Of a stretch of 64,000 nucleotides of DNA, positions 38,776 through 46,377 are shown in pieces. The first letter of the stretch is position 1. Each line of letters begins with the position of its first letter. The notes under the pieces were generated by a model, which saw only the letters and a list, made by a program, of their open reading frames with translations, searched no databases and was not told the origin of the DNA. The translations under genes and the position numbers were made by a program. Source of the DNA: CAVQCJ01 sp963771835 (lineage in GTDB: Bacteria > Actinomycetota > Actinomycetes > Prado026); the NCBI GenBank assembly GCA_963771835.1, contig CAVYVA010000002.1:930001-994000 (forward strand), given 5' to 3'.

Positions 38776-40311
38776 GTGTCGGTAGGCGAGCCGGTCGGGA
38801 TGAGCGGGGTGCTGGCAGCACTCTCGGTCACGAGCGACCTCACCCGCGGCCACCCTCCCGGTGAGGCGATGCGCGCCTGCCTGGTCGCCTCCGAGCTCGG
38901 TCGTCAGGCCGGGCTCAGCGCAGGCTCGCTCGGTGACATCTACTACGGGACGCTGCTGCGGTTCGCCGGCTGCGCGGCGACGTCGCACGAGATGGCAGTC
39001 GCACTCGGTGGCGACGACATCCTCGTCCGGGCGCGCGGCGACCTCACCGACGCGACACGTCCCACGGAGTCGATGCGGCTCCTCGCCGGCCTCGGCCACG
39101 GCGTCGAGAAGCTCCGCATCCTGGGCCGCGCCCCGGGCGTGCCGCGACTGGTCGTCGCCGGCGCCCGAGCCGACTGCGAAGTGGGAGCGGACCTGACCCG
39201 ACGGCTGCGGCTGCCGGAGACCGTGCGACTTGCGGTGCTCGACGCGTTCGAGCGGTTCGACGGTCGTGGCGCACCGGCCGGACGAGCCGGGGACGACGTG
39301 GCCGAGGCGGCGCGGTTCGCCGCAGTCGGGTACTGCGCGGTCATGTTCGACGCGGTCGGTGGCATGGACGCCGCCCGCGAGACGGTGGCCCGCTGGTCCG
39401 GGCGGGCGCTCGACCCGGCGATCGCCACGATCTTCCTCGAGTCGCCGGACGAGCTGCTGGAGCTCTCGGACCCCGAAGACCTGTGGCAGTCGGTCGTCGA
39501 TGCCGAACCGGTCCCCGCCCGCGTGTTCCGCGACGACGCCGCGCTCGACGAGGCCCTCGCCGGGTTCGGCGACGCCGCCGATCTCAAGACCCCGTGGTTC
39601 CACGGCCACTCGCGCGCAGTCGCGGGGCTCGCCGCGCAGGCCGCGACCCACCTCGGGACCGCTGACCCCACGCTCGTCCGGCGGGCCGGCTTCGTCCACG
39701 ACCTCGGCCGGGTCGCCGTCCCGACCGGCCTGTGGGAACGGCCGGGCACCCTGCGGCCGGAGGAGCGCGAGCTGGTCCGCCTGCACCCGTACCACTCCGG
39801 TCGGATCCTGGCCCGGTCCCCCGTGCTCGCGCCGCTCGGGCTCGTCGCCAGCCGTCACCACGAGCGGACGGACGGGTCCGGCTACCCGGCCGGAGTGACC
39901 GGCGGCGAGCTCGACCAGGCCGCCCGCGTGCTCGCCGCGGCCGACGTGCTGCACGCGCTCGGCGAGCCGCGCCCGCACCGGCCCGCGCTCGAGCCCGGCG
40001 AGGCGTCCCGGGTCCTGTCCGCGCTGCCGCTGGACCGGGACGCGATCCGGGCCGTCGTCGAGGCGGCCGGAGCCCCGCCCCCGGCGCTGCCTGCGCTGCC
40101 GGCCGACCTGACCGAGCGCGAGCTCGAGGTCCTGCGCCGGCTGGTGACCGGGCGCACCAAGCGCGAGATCGCCGCCGAGCTGGTCATCTCGCCGTCCACC
40201 GTGCACACGCACACCGTGCACATCTACGGCAAGTGCGGGGTGTCCACCCGGGCGGGGCTGGCCATGTTCGCCATGCAGCACGGGCTCGCCGGCGCTCACG
40301 CCGCCGGCTGA
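38776..40311 (+). CDS. HD-GYP-type domain protein with LuxR DNA-binding tail
   Basis: A 511-aa signalling regulator, intact. The N-terminal part has an HD-domain-like region; the HD-GYP-like core is at about 275-410 (HGHSRAVAGLAAQAATHLG, GFVHDLGRVAVPTGLW, HPYHSGRILARS, SRHHERTDGSGYPAG). The C-terminal LuxR helix-turn-helix (about 440-500) reads LTERELEVLRRLVTGRTKREIAAELVIS. This fusion of a metal-dependent phosphohydrolase domain with a DNA-binding domain may link a nucleotide to transcription. Start GTG 38776, or ATG 38800 which fits family N-termini better. Confidence 0.87.
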   Translation: MSVGEPVGMSGVLAALSVTSDLTRGHPPGEAMRACLVASELGRQAGLSAGSLGDIYYGTLLRFAGCAATSHEMAVALGGDDILVRARGDLTDATRPTESMRLLAGLGHGVEKLRILGRAPGVPRLVVAGARADCEVGADLTRRLRLPETVRLAVLDAFERFDGRGAPAGRAGDDVAEAARFAAVGYCAVMFDAVGGMDAARETVARWSGRALDPAIATIFLESPDELLELSDPEDLWQSVVDAEPVPARVFRDDAALDEALAGFGDAADLKTPWFHGHSRAVAGLAAQAATHLGTADPTLVRRAGFVHDLGRVAVPTGLWERPGTLRPEERELVRLHPYHSGRILARSPVLAPLGLVASRHHERTDGSGYPAGVTGGELDQAARVLAAADVLHALGEPRPHRPALEPGEASRVLSALPLDRDAIRAVVEAAGAPPPALPALPADLTERELEVLRRLVTGRTKREIAAELVISPSTVHTHTVHIYGKCGVSTRAGLAMFAMQHGLAGAHAAG

Positions 40312-40391
40312 CCAGATCGATCGAACAGTCGATGCCCGCCGGGCGCGGGCTCCATACGGTTCCGGCGAACCAGCCAACCGAAGGAGTCGAC

Positions 40392-40820
40392 ATGACCAGC
40401 ACGTCCACCGCGTCCAGCACGACCAGCGCCGCCGACGACATCGCCGCCGTCCGCGCCGGCTTCGAGGCCTTCGCCCATGGTGACGTCGCCGGCTTCGCCG
40501 CCATGTTCCGGCCGGACGCGACCTGGAACCACCGCAACGACGACCACCTCGGCGGCGTGCACAGCGGCATCGACGGGATCATGGCGTTCCTCGGCGAGTC
40601 CGGCCAGCGCACGGCCGGCACCTTGCGCGCGGTGCCCGAGCGGTTCATGGCGGACGGCGAGGGTCACGTCGCCGTGTGCACGCGCGTCAGCGGGACGCGG
40701 CCGGACGGCCGCAGGTTCGACGACGCGCAGATCCTGCTGTTCGTCGTCGAGGGCGCTCTGGTCCGCACCGTCGACCAGTACATCGGCGACCCGACGGCCG
40801 TGACCGCGTTCTGGGCCTGA
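40392..40820 (+). CDS. SnoaL-like NTF2-fold protein
   Basis: Small cone-shaped NTF2/SnoaL-like protein, 142 aa and intact. ATG 40392 has AAGGAG five bases upstream. Typical features are IAAVRAGFEAFAHGDVAGFAAMFRPDATWNH and the C-terminal LVRTVDQYIGDPTAVTAFWA. This fold includes small hydrolases, isomerases and ligand-binders; the catalytic residues here are not diagnostic. Convergent with the reductase gene through a shared hairpin. Confidence 0.78.
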   Translation: MTSTSTASSTTSAADDIAAVRAGFEAFAHGDVAGFAAMFRPDATWNHRNDDHLGGVHSGIDGIMAFLGESGQRTAGTLRAVPERFMADGEGHVAVCTRVSGTRPDGRRFDDAQILLFVVEGALVRTVDQYIGDPTAVTAFWA

Positions 40821-40826
40821 TCGTCG

Positions 40827-40861
40827 CGCGTGGGCCGGACCTCGTCGGCCCGGCCCACGCG
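40827..40861. terminator. Bidirectional terminator
   Basis: A perfect 12-bp stem (40827-40838 with 40850-40861) and 11-base loop sits in the 56-bp gap between convergent stops of the SnoaL-like gene and the reductase gene. Confidence 0.8.
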
Positions 40862-40876
40862 GAAGATCTGACGGCG

Positions 40877-41461
40877 TCAGGCAGCGACGGCGAACCCGCC
40901 GGCCCAGGAGACCTTCTCGGCCGCGGCCAGCGAGATCTGCAGGAAGCCAAGGGCCTCCAGCTCGCGGGCCCGCTTGAGCGACCCGGCGTCCACGGCCTGC
41001 AGACCGCCACCCGTGACCAGCGCGACGACAGCCGCCTTGGCGTCGGCGTCGTCGCCGGCGATCAGCACCGTGGTGAGGTTGTCCCCGACGGTGCCCACGC
41101 TGCCGGACACGAGCGTCCCGGCGAACGTGGTGTTGAACGCCTTGACGACCTTCGACTGCGGGAGGGCCGCGGCGAGCTCGGCGGCCTTGGAGGAGTCGGC
41201 CGGCACGACGAGGGAGTCGAAGGTCTCGAAGTCGACCGGGTTGGTGATGTCCACGACGACCTTGCCCGCGAGCTGGTCGGCACGCTCGGCCAGGACCTGC
41301 GCGATCGCCGGGTGCGGGACCGCGAGGACGACGACGTCACCGGTGACGCGACTGTCGCGGTCTGCCGAGCCGATGAGCTGGACGGTGCTGCCGCCCTTGG
41401 CCGCGAGGCCGGCGATGGCCTGGCCCATGTTCCCGGTGCCGATGATGCTGACGGTCGCCAT
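40877..41461 (-). CDS. NADP(H)/F420-type oxidoreductase, Rossmann fold
   Basis: Dehydrogenase of the F420-dependent NADP reductase (NPD/F420_oxidored) family, 194 aa and intact. The nucleotide-binding motif is ATVSIIGTGNMGQAIAGL; VVVDITNPVDFETFDSLVVPADSSKAAELA and VVKAFNTTFAGTLVSG are family blocks. ATG 41461 follows AGGAGCGAGTC. No separate F420 ligand can be seen in the sequence. It is divergent from a MarR regulator with a shared operator region, so it is probably its target. Confidence 0.85.
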   Translation of the reverse strand: MATVSIIGTGNMGQAIAGLAAKGGSTVQLIGSADRDSRVTGDVVVLAVPHPAIAQVLAERADQLAGKVVVDITNPVDFETFDSLVVPADSSKAAELAAALPQSKVVKAFNTTFAGTLVSGSVGTVGDNLTTVLIAGDDADAKAAVVALVTGGGLQAVDAGSLKRARELEALGFLQISLAAAEKVSWAGGFAVAA

Positions 41462-41482
41462 GACTCGCTCCTGAGGTAGTTG

Positions 41483-41528
41483 GTTGTCGTTACAACTGAC
41501 CATAACCCATGAAAGTTGTAGCGTCAAC
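41483..41528. promoter_or_regulatory. Paired GTTG-N6-CAAC operator
   Basis: Two copies of GTTG-N6-CAAC lie at 41483-41496 and 41515-41528, with centres 32 bp (about three turns) apart. They fill the 89-bp gap between the divergent reductase and MarR genes. The second is extended to AGTTG/CAACT. The most likely binder is the MarR protein encoded at 41551, controlling both genes. Confidence 0.75.
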
Positions 41529-41550
41529 TATCTGCCGGTAGGCTGGTCCC

Positions 41551-42048
41551 ATGACCGTTCGTTGGCTCGATGACCGCGAGCGCGACGCATGGGTCCGCCT
41601 CGTCGCCGTGGTCGAGCTGCTCCCCGGCGTCCTCGAGACTCAGCTGCGCCGCGACTCGGACCTGTCGCACTTCGAGTACTGGGTGCTCGCGATGCTCTCC
41701 GAGGCGCCGCGGCAGACGCTGCGGATGACAGCGCTCGCGGCCCGCACCAACGGGACCCTGCCGCGCCTTTCGCACGTGGTGAGCCGGCTCGAGGCGCGCG
41801 GGCTGGTCGAGCGGGCGCCGTGCCCGGAGGACGGACGGGCGACCAACGCCCGCCTCACCGAAGCCGGCTGGCAGACCGTGGTCGCGGCCGCGCCGGGACA
41901 CGTGCAGGCCGTCCGGCAGTACGTCGTGGACGCGCTGACTCCCGAGCAGCTGACCCAGCTCACCGACATCGCGGACGCCATCCTCGACCGCGTCGACCCG
42001 GAAGGCAGCGCCACCGGCAGCTTTCGGTCCGCGGCGCACCCCGGCTGA
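41551..42048 (+). CDS. MarR-family transcriptional regulator
   Basis: Winged-helix repressor, 165 aa and intact, with the usual dimer helices at both ends. The recognition region is LRMTALAARTNGTLPRLSHVVSRLEARGLVERAP, followed by the wing CPEDGRATNARLTEAG. Divergent from the oxidoreductase; the paired palindromes between them are its likely site. The ligand (phenolic, lipid or oxidant) is unknown. It reads toward the acyl carrier protein gene, 166 bp away, so it could also influence that cluster. Confidence 0.9.
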   Translation: MTVRWLDDRERDAWVRLVAVVELLPGVLETQLRRDSDLSHFEYWVLAMLSEAPRQTLRMTALAARTNGTLPRLSHVVSRLEARGLVERAPCPEDGRATNARLTEAGWQTVVAAAPGHVQAVRQYVVDALTPEQLTQLTDIADAILDRVDPEGSATGSFRSAAHPG

Positions 42049-42098
42049 CCGGACGCTGGGTGGACCGGACGCGGGCTGGCTGAACCCCGTGACCACGA

Positions 42099-42108
42099 TT
42101 TGCGCAAA
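42099..42108. promoter_or_regulatory. TTTGCGCAAA palindrome upstream of ACP gene
   Basis: A perfect 10-bp palindrome lies 106 bp before the ACP start in the 166-bp gap after marR. It may be a regulator site for the ACP-methyltransferase cluster. No other clear signal was seen in this gap. Confidence 0.35.
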
Positions 42109-42214
42109 GGTCAGCGCGGACCTGGATGCGAACGCGGAGAATGCATGCCGACACTTCCGGGATCAGGGCGTCGACCAGCCGCCCGAGCTCGGGGTGTCGG
42201 GCCGGGGAGGGTCC

Positions 42215-42478
42215 GTGGACAGCGAGGGACTGCTCCGTGACTGCATCGTCAAGGTGTGCGGGGTGCCGCCGGGCGACGTGCAGGCGGACACCGAGCTGGA
42301 CGCGCTCGGGATGGACTCGCTGACCTCGGCCGAGGTCATCTTCGAGATCGAGATCCAGCTCGGCCGCGAGCTGCCCAACCAGCTGCTGCGTCAGGTCCAG
42401 CAGGTGCGGACGGTGGGCGACGTGGCGCGGCAGCTGGACGCCGTGCTCGCGGGTCCACCGGGTGCGGCCGCCGGATGA
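42215..42478 (+). CDS. Stand-alone acyl carrier protein
   Basis: An 87-residue carrier protein that would hold an acyl chain on phosphopantetheine. The modified Ser lies in DALGMDSLTSAEVIFEIE, the normal ACP helix II. GTG 42215 was chosen for its GGAGG site and the normal ACP length; the open frame to 42089 lacks conservation. Its stop overlaps the start of the double methyltransferase gene (ATGA). As a dedicated ACP outside a fatty-acid synthase cluster, it points to a specialised acyl product. Intact. Confidence 0.9.
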   Translation: MDSEGLLRDCIVKVCGVPPGDVQADTELDALGMDSLTSAEVIFEIEIQLGRELPNQLLRQVQQVRTVGDVARQLDAVLAGPPGAAAG

Positions 42479-44289
42479 GCACCGGGGGGCGGCTCGAGGC
42501 GGCGGGCAGCTCGCCGGCGGCCATCCGCAAGCACTACGACGTCTCCGATGAGTTCTTCCGGCTCTGGCTCGGTGACGACCTCGTGTACTCGTGCGCGCTC
42601 TGGGACACGGCAGACCCGGCCGACTCGCTCGGCACCGCGCAGGACCGCAAGCTCGACTTCTTCGCGGACGCGCTGGGGGTGGCCGGGGCCCGACTGCTCG
42701 ACGTGGGCTGCGGGTGGGGGGCGCTGCTGGACCGCTGGGTCCGCGTGCACGGCGCCGCCGCCGGGGTCGGGCTCACCCTCAGCCCGGCCCAGGCGGAACG
42801 GGCCCGCGCCCGCGGCTGCGAGGGCATGGACATCCGGCTGGAGAGCTGGGCCGACCACGAACCGGCCGAGCGGTACGACGTCGTCACCTGCATCGAGTCG
42901 ACCGAGCACTTCGCGTCCGACGCGATGTCCGCGGCCGAGAAAGTGCAGGTGTACGGCACGTTCTTCGAGCGCGCCGCCGGCTGGCTGCGTCCGGGCGGGC
43001 GTCTCGGCCTGCAGCTCATCTGCCTCGACAACGTCGGCCATGCCGGCAGCCGTCCGGGCCGGGGCCCGCTGACCGACCTGCTCCTGGACGAGATCTTCCC
43101 GGAGGCGATGTCACCGTCGCTGTCCGAGCTGGCGATCGGCTGGGAGACGCACTTCCAGCTCGACACCTTCGTCGACCACACCGAGCACTACCGGCGGACG
43201 TTCCGGGCGTGGACGCTGGCCTACCGGGACCGCAGGGACGAGGCACTGCGGCTCGTCGGACCGGACACGGCCCGCATCTTCGAGCGCTACTTCGCCGCCG
43301 GGGAGATGTGCTTCCGCCTGCGCGAGCAGGCGCTCTTCCGCGCGACGTTGACCCGACGGCCTGAGCCCAAGGTGTGGGCGACGCCGCCGCGGCTGCCGTC
43401 GGGCGCACCCACCCGACCCCGTGGCGCGTCACCAGAAGCCGTGCAGGCGCACTACGACGTGTCGAACGACTTCTACGCGCTGTGGCTCGGCCCGACGATG
43501 ACGTACTCGTCCGGGCTGTGGCCGCAGAGCGGCGGCGACCTCGACTCGGCGGTCCTGGCGAAGTCCGACTACTTCGCCGAGCACGTGCTCCCCCGCCGCG
43601 GCGCGCGGTTCCTGGACATCGGGTGCGGTTGGGGCAGCATGCTCGACTGGGCTGTGTCCCGCCACGGTGTCACCGACGGCACAGGCCTGACTCTGAGCCC
43701 GGCGCAGCGCGGGTACGTCGGTGGTCTGGCGCTGCCCGGGATCGACGTCCGTCTCGAAGGCTGGGAGGACCATCGGCCCGAGGCGCCGTACGACGCGATC
43801 ACGTCCTTCGGCGCCTTCGAGCACTTCGCCCGGGACGGGTCCTCGAGCGCGGCCCGCGTCGACACCTACCGGGACTTCTTCGCCCACTGCTTCGACTGGT
43901 TGGTGCCCGACGGCCGGCTCGGGCTCGAGACCATCGCCCACGACCAGGCCCCGGATACCGACCACATGCTGGGCCGCGGCCCCGTCGGGGACAGCGTCCT
44001 GGAGCTGTTCCCCGAGTCGATCTGCCCCCAGCTGTGCGAGCTGGTCCTGGGCTTCGAGCCGTACTTCGAGGTCGAGGTCCTGCGATCGGACGCCGCCGAC
44101 TTCGCGCGCACGTTCCGCGCGTGGATGCTCGCGCTGCGGGCGAACCGGGAGGCGGCGGAGGCGCTCGTGGGCGCCGAGACCACGCGCCGCTTCCACCGTT
44201 ACCTGGTCGCGTCCGAGGCGCAGTTCCGGACCGGTGCGCTCACCAACTACCGCCTGGTCCTGCACCGCCGAGAACGCCTTCGTATGTGA
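42475..44289 (+). CDS. Tandem double cyclopropane/mycolate-type methyltransferase
   Basis: A 604-aa protein of two CFA/CmaA-type SAM methyltransferase domains in one chain (about 15-295 and 320-600). Each opens with the family signature (HYDVSDEFFRLWLG; HYDVSNDFYALWLG) and has motif I (LLDVGCGWG; FLDIGCGWG), an EHF block and an EIFP/ELFP block. Domain 1 keeps Cys in YSCALW, Glu/His in ESTEHF and Tyr in EHYRRTFRAW. Domain 2 has YSSGLW and Phe in DFARTFRAW, so it may be altered or regulatory. Single CFA enzymes are about 290 aa; this fusion is unusual. ATGA overlap with the ACP gene. Likely modifies an unsaturated acyl chain on ACP or lipid. Confidence 0.9.
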   Translation: MSTGGRLEAAGSSPAAIRKHYDVSDEFFRLWLGDDLVYSCALWDTADPADSLGTAQDRKLDFFADALGVAGARLLDVGCGWGALLDRWVRVHGAAAGVGLTLSPAQAERARARGCEGMDIRLESWADHEPAERYDVVTCIESTEHFASDAMSAAEKVQVYGTFFERAAGWLRPGGRLGLQLICLDNVGHAGSRPGRGPLTDLLLDEIFPEAMSPSLSELAIGWETHFQLDTFVDHTEHYRRTFRAWTLAYRDRRDEALRLVGPDTARIFERYFAAGEMCFRLREQALFRATLTRRPEPKVWATPPRLPSGAPTRPRGASPEAVQAHYDVSNDFYALWLGPTMTYSSGLWPQSGGDLDSAVLAKSDYFAEHVLPRRGARFLDIGCGWGSMLDWAVSRHGVTDGTGLTLSPAQRGYVGGLALPGIDVRLEGWEDHRPEAPYDAITSFGAFEHFARDGSSSAARVDTYRDFFAHCFDWLVPDGRLGLETIAHDQAPDTDHMLGRGPVGDSVLELFPESICPQLCELVLGFEPYFEVEVLRSDAADFARTFRAWMLALRANREAAEALVGAETTRRFHRYLVASEAQFRTGALTNYRLVLHRRERLRM

Positions 44290-44430
44290 CGGGACGCCAC
44301 GCACGGTGACACCCCGGTCGCAACCGGAGCGCCTCGCCGGCTGATCCGTTTACACGCGCGGGGCGGCGCAGTACGGTCCGGCTCAACCGCACGGGGGCCG
44401 CGGAGCTGCGGGCTCATGAGGGAGGCCGGG
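44290..44430 (+). other. Gap between methyltransferase and Tat-protein genes
   Basis: A 141-bp gap that breaks the run of start/stop overlaps in the acyl cluster. It contains CCGTTTACACG at about 44345, similar to LacI-type half-sites, and no strong hairpin. It could hold a second promoter for the Tat-protein and ketosynthase genes. Confidence 0.4.
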
Positions 44431-45144
44431 ATGGCACCCAAGGACGAGACCACCGACCACGCTCCCGCTCTGTCCCGGCGGAGCATGCTGACCGGCGCAG
44501 GCGTAGCCGTCACCGGGGGCGTCGCGATCGCGACGCTCGGGTCCGCAGGGACGGCGGAGGCCAACGTCCCGAGCGGCACCGTCAGCACCGGCGCGCGCGG
44601 GAGCACGGTCACCGAGTTCCGCGGGCGCATCGAGCAGACCGGGCCGAGCGGCGAGTCGTTCAGCAGTGTCGGCTTCGTCTACGCGACCCATGGCGCCGAC
44701 CCGACCGACTTGTTCGCGGGTCCCACCCACGACGTCACGACCGCACTGTTGACCTGCTCGGCCACCGGCGAGCTCGTCGCCCGCGTCCTGGACCAGTCCG
44801 TGCACGCGCTGGACATCGCCGGCACGATGAGCGTGTACCAGCGCACCAGCCCCGGTGCCGACTGGACCGACCCGAGCTCGTTCGTCGTGGGGACCGAGGT
44901 CGCGCGCTTCACCCTGACCATGCAGGACGTGCTGGCGGTGTTCGCCCCCGGCCAAGGGTTGCCGACCCTCAGCGGCGACATGCGGCAAGTCCTGGCCAAG
45001 CATCTGGGCGGTGCGCTGGCGGGCAAGACTTTCGGCGTCAAGGGGCAGCGGCTGCGGTTGTCGGCGAACGGGCTCGGCCAGCTCGTGGACCCTGTCACCC
45101 TGAACGCTCGGCTCGAGATCGCCGGGAGCTGGACCGCCGAGTGA
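44431..45144 (+). CDS. Tat-exported protein of unknown function in acyl cluster
   Basis: A 237-aa protein exported by the Tat route: ALSRRSMLTGAGVAVTGG has the twin Arg, and the signal likely ends at GTAEA. The mature part is beta-rich without known motifs (STVTEFRGRIEQTGPSGESF, HDVTTALLTCSATGELVARV, MQDVLAVFAPGQGLPTLSGD). The shape recalls allene-oxide-cyclase-like barrels, but I cannot confirm it. ATG 44431 has GGAGG five bases upstream. Its stop overlaps the ketosynthase start (GTGA), so it is tied to acyl chemistry: a lipid binder, carrier or cyclase outside the membrane. Intact. Confidence 0.75.
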   Translation: MAPKDETTDHAPALSRRSMLTGAGVAVTGGVAIATLGSAGTAEANVPSGTVSTGARGSTVTEFRGRIEQTGPSGESFSSVGFVYATHGADPTDLFAGPTHDVTTALLTCSATGELVARVLDQSVHALDIAGTMSVYQRTSPGADWTDPSSFVVGTEVARFTLTMQDVLAVFAPGQGLPTLSGDMRQVLAKHLGGALAGKTFGVKGQRLRLSANGLGQLVDPVTLNARLEIAGSWTAE

Positions 45145-46373
45145 CGGCTGCGCGGCCGCCGGTCGCCGTCGTCGGCATGGGGGTCAAGGCGCCGGGCGGC
45201 TGCACGGTCGACGAGCTCTGGCGGTCACTGGCCAACGGCCTGTCCACCGCCAGGGAGTTCGAGGATCCTCGGCTGCCTCCGGACGTCGGGATCCTGGTGT
45301 CGCTGGTCGACGGGTTCGACCCGGCTCCATACCTGACCGCGGCGGAGGTCCGGCGGTTCGACCGCTCGCACCAGCTGGCGGTGGGGGCGGCGCAGGACGC
45401 GATCGACGCCGTCCACGGACCGTTGCCACCACCGGAGCGGTGCGCCGTCGTCTGCGGCGTGGGGCTGGGCGCGAGCGCGACCTACGACGCGCAGCATGCG
45501 AACCTGCTCGAGCGCGGCCTACGGGCGATGAACCCGCTCACGACGCCGATGGTGATGCCGAGCGCGACGGCGTCGCTGCTGTCGTTGCGGCTCGGGTTCC
45601 GCGGCCCTTGCATGACTGTGTCAACGGCGTGCGCGTCAGGCGCCACGGCGATCGGCGAGGGCGTCGAGCTGCTGCGCCGCGGTGCCGCAGACCTGGTGCT
45701 CGCAGGAGGCGTGGACTCGCTGGTGACGTACGGCGCGCTGTGCTCGTTCCACCGGCTCGACGTGATGAGCACGAACGTCGCCGCGCCCGACCTGGCGTCG
45801 CGGCCGTTCGACGTGGACCGGGACGGCTTCGTCATGGGCGAGGGGGCCGGGTTCCTGGTGCTCACGACGCCCGAGCACGCGCAGGCGGCCGGCTGGGAGA
45901 CCCTCGGCGGCGTCGCAGGCTACGGATCGAACGCCGACGCCCACCACCTGGTCGCACCCAGCCCCGGCGGGGAGGGTGCGCTGCGCTGCATGCGGCTGGC
46001 GCTCGCCGACGCCGGGGCCGGTCCGGCGGACGTCGCGCACGTCAACGCGCACGGGACCTCGACCGTGCTCAACGACCGGGCCGAGGCGGACGCGCTGGTC
46101 ACGCTGTTCGGGCCGGACGGTCCGCCGGTGACAGCCGTGAAGGGGACGACGGGGCACCTGGTCGCGGGCTCCGGGGCCGTCGAGGTGATCGTCACGGTGC
46201 TGTCCGCGCGCACCGGGCTGGTCCCACCGGTGGCCGGGCTCCGGACCCTGGACCCGGCGACGCCGGTCGATGCGGTCATGGGCGAGGTCCGCCAGGTCGG
46301 GACGGGCTACGGACTGAGCAGCTCGTTCGGCTTCGGCGGTGCGAACGCGGCGCTGCTGATCGGTCCCGGCTGA
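45141..46373 (+). CDS. Beta-ketoacyl-ACP synthase (FabF-like, stand-alone)
   Basis: Condensing enzyme of 410 aa, intact, which extends or loads acyl chains on ACP. Catalytic Cys in TVSTACASGATAIGEG, His in NAHGTSTVLNDR and His in KGTTGHLVAGSG are all present, plus FGFGGANAALL near the end. GTG 45141 overlaps the stop of the Tat-protein gene. No ketoreductase, dehydratase or enoyl reductase lies nearby, so it would borrow those from the primary fatty-acid system. Together with the ACP at 42215 it forms a minimal acyl-making set. Convergent with the acyltransferase, 4 bp between stops. Confidence 0.92.
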   Translation: MTAARPPVAVVGMGVKAPGGCTVDELWRSLANGLSTAREFEDPRLPPDVGILVSLVDGFDPAPYLTAAEVRRFDRSHQLAVGAAQDAIDAVHGPLPPPERCAVVCGVGLGASATYDAQHANLLERGLRAMNPLTTPMVMPSATASLLSLRLGFRGPCMTVSTACASGATAIGEGVELLRRGAADLVLAGGVDSLVTYGALCSFHRLDVMSTNVAAPDLASRPFDVDRDGFVMGEGAGFLVLTTPEHAQAAGWETLGGVAGYGSNADAHHLVAPSPGGEGALRCMRLALADAGAGPADVAHVNAHGTSTVLNDRAEADALVTLFGPDGPPVTAVKGTTGHLVAGSGAVEVIVTVLSARTGLVPPVAGLRTLDPATPVDAVMGEVRQVGTGYGLSSSFGFGGANAALLIGPG

Positions 46374-46377
46374 GAGC

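Noticed and set aside
34495..38864. Long plus-strand frames over the MoxR, HtrA and phosphatase genes
   Set aside because: They are shadows of well-supported minus-strand genes.
46374..46377. Terminator between ketosynthase and acyltransferase
   Set aside because: Only four bases separate the two stops; no hairpin fits outside the coding regions.
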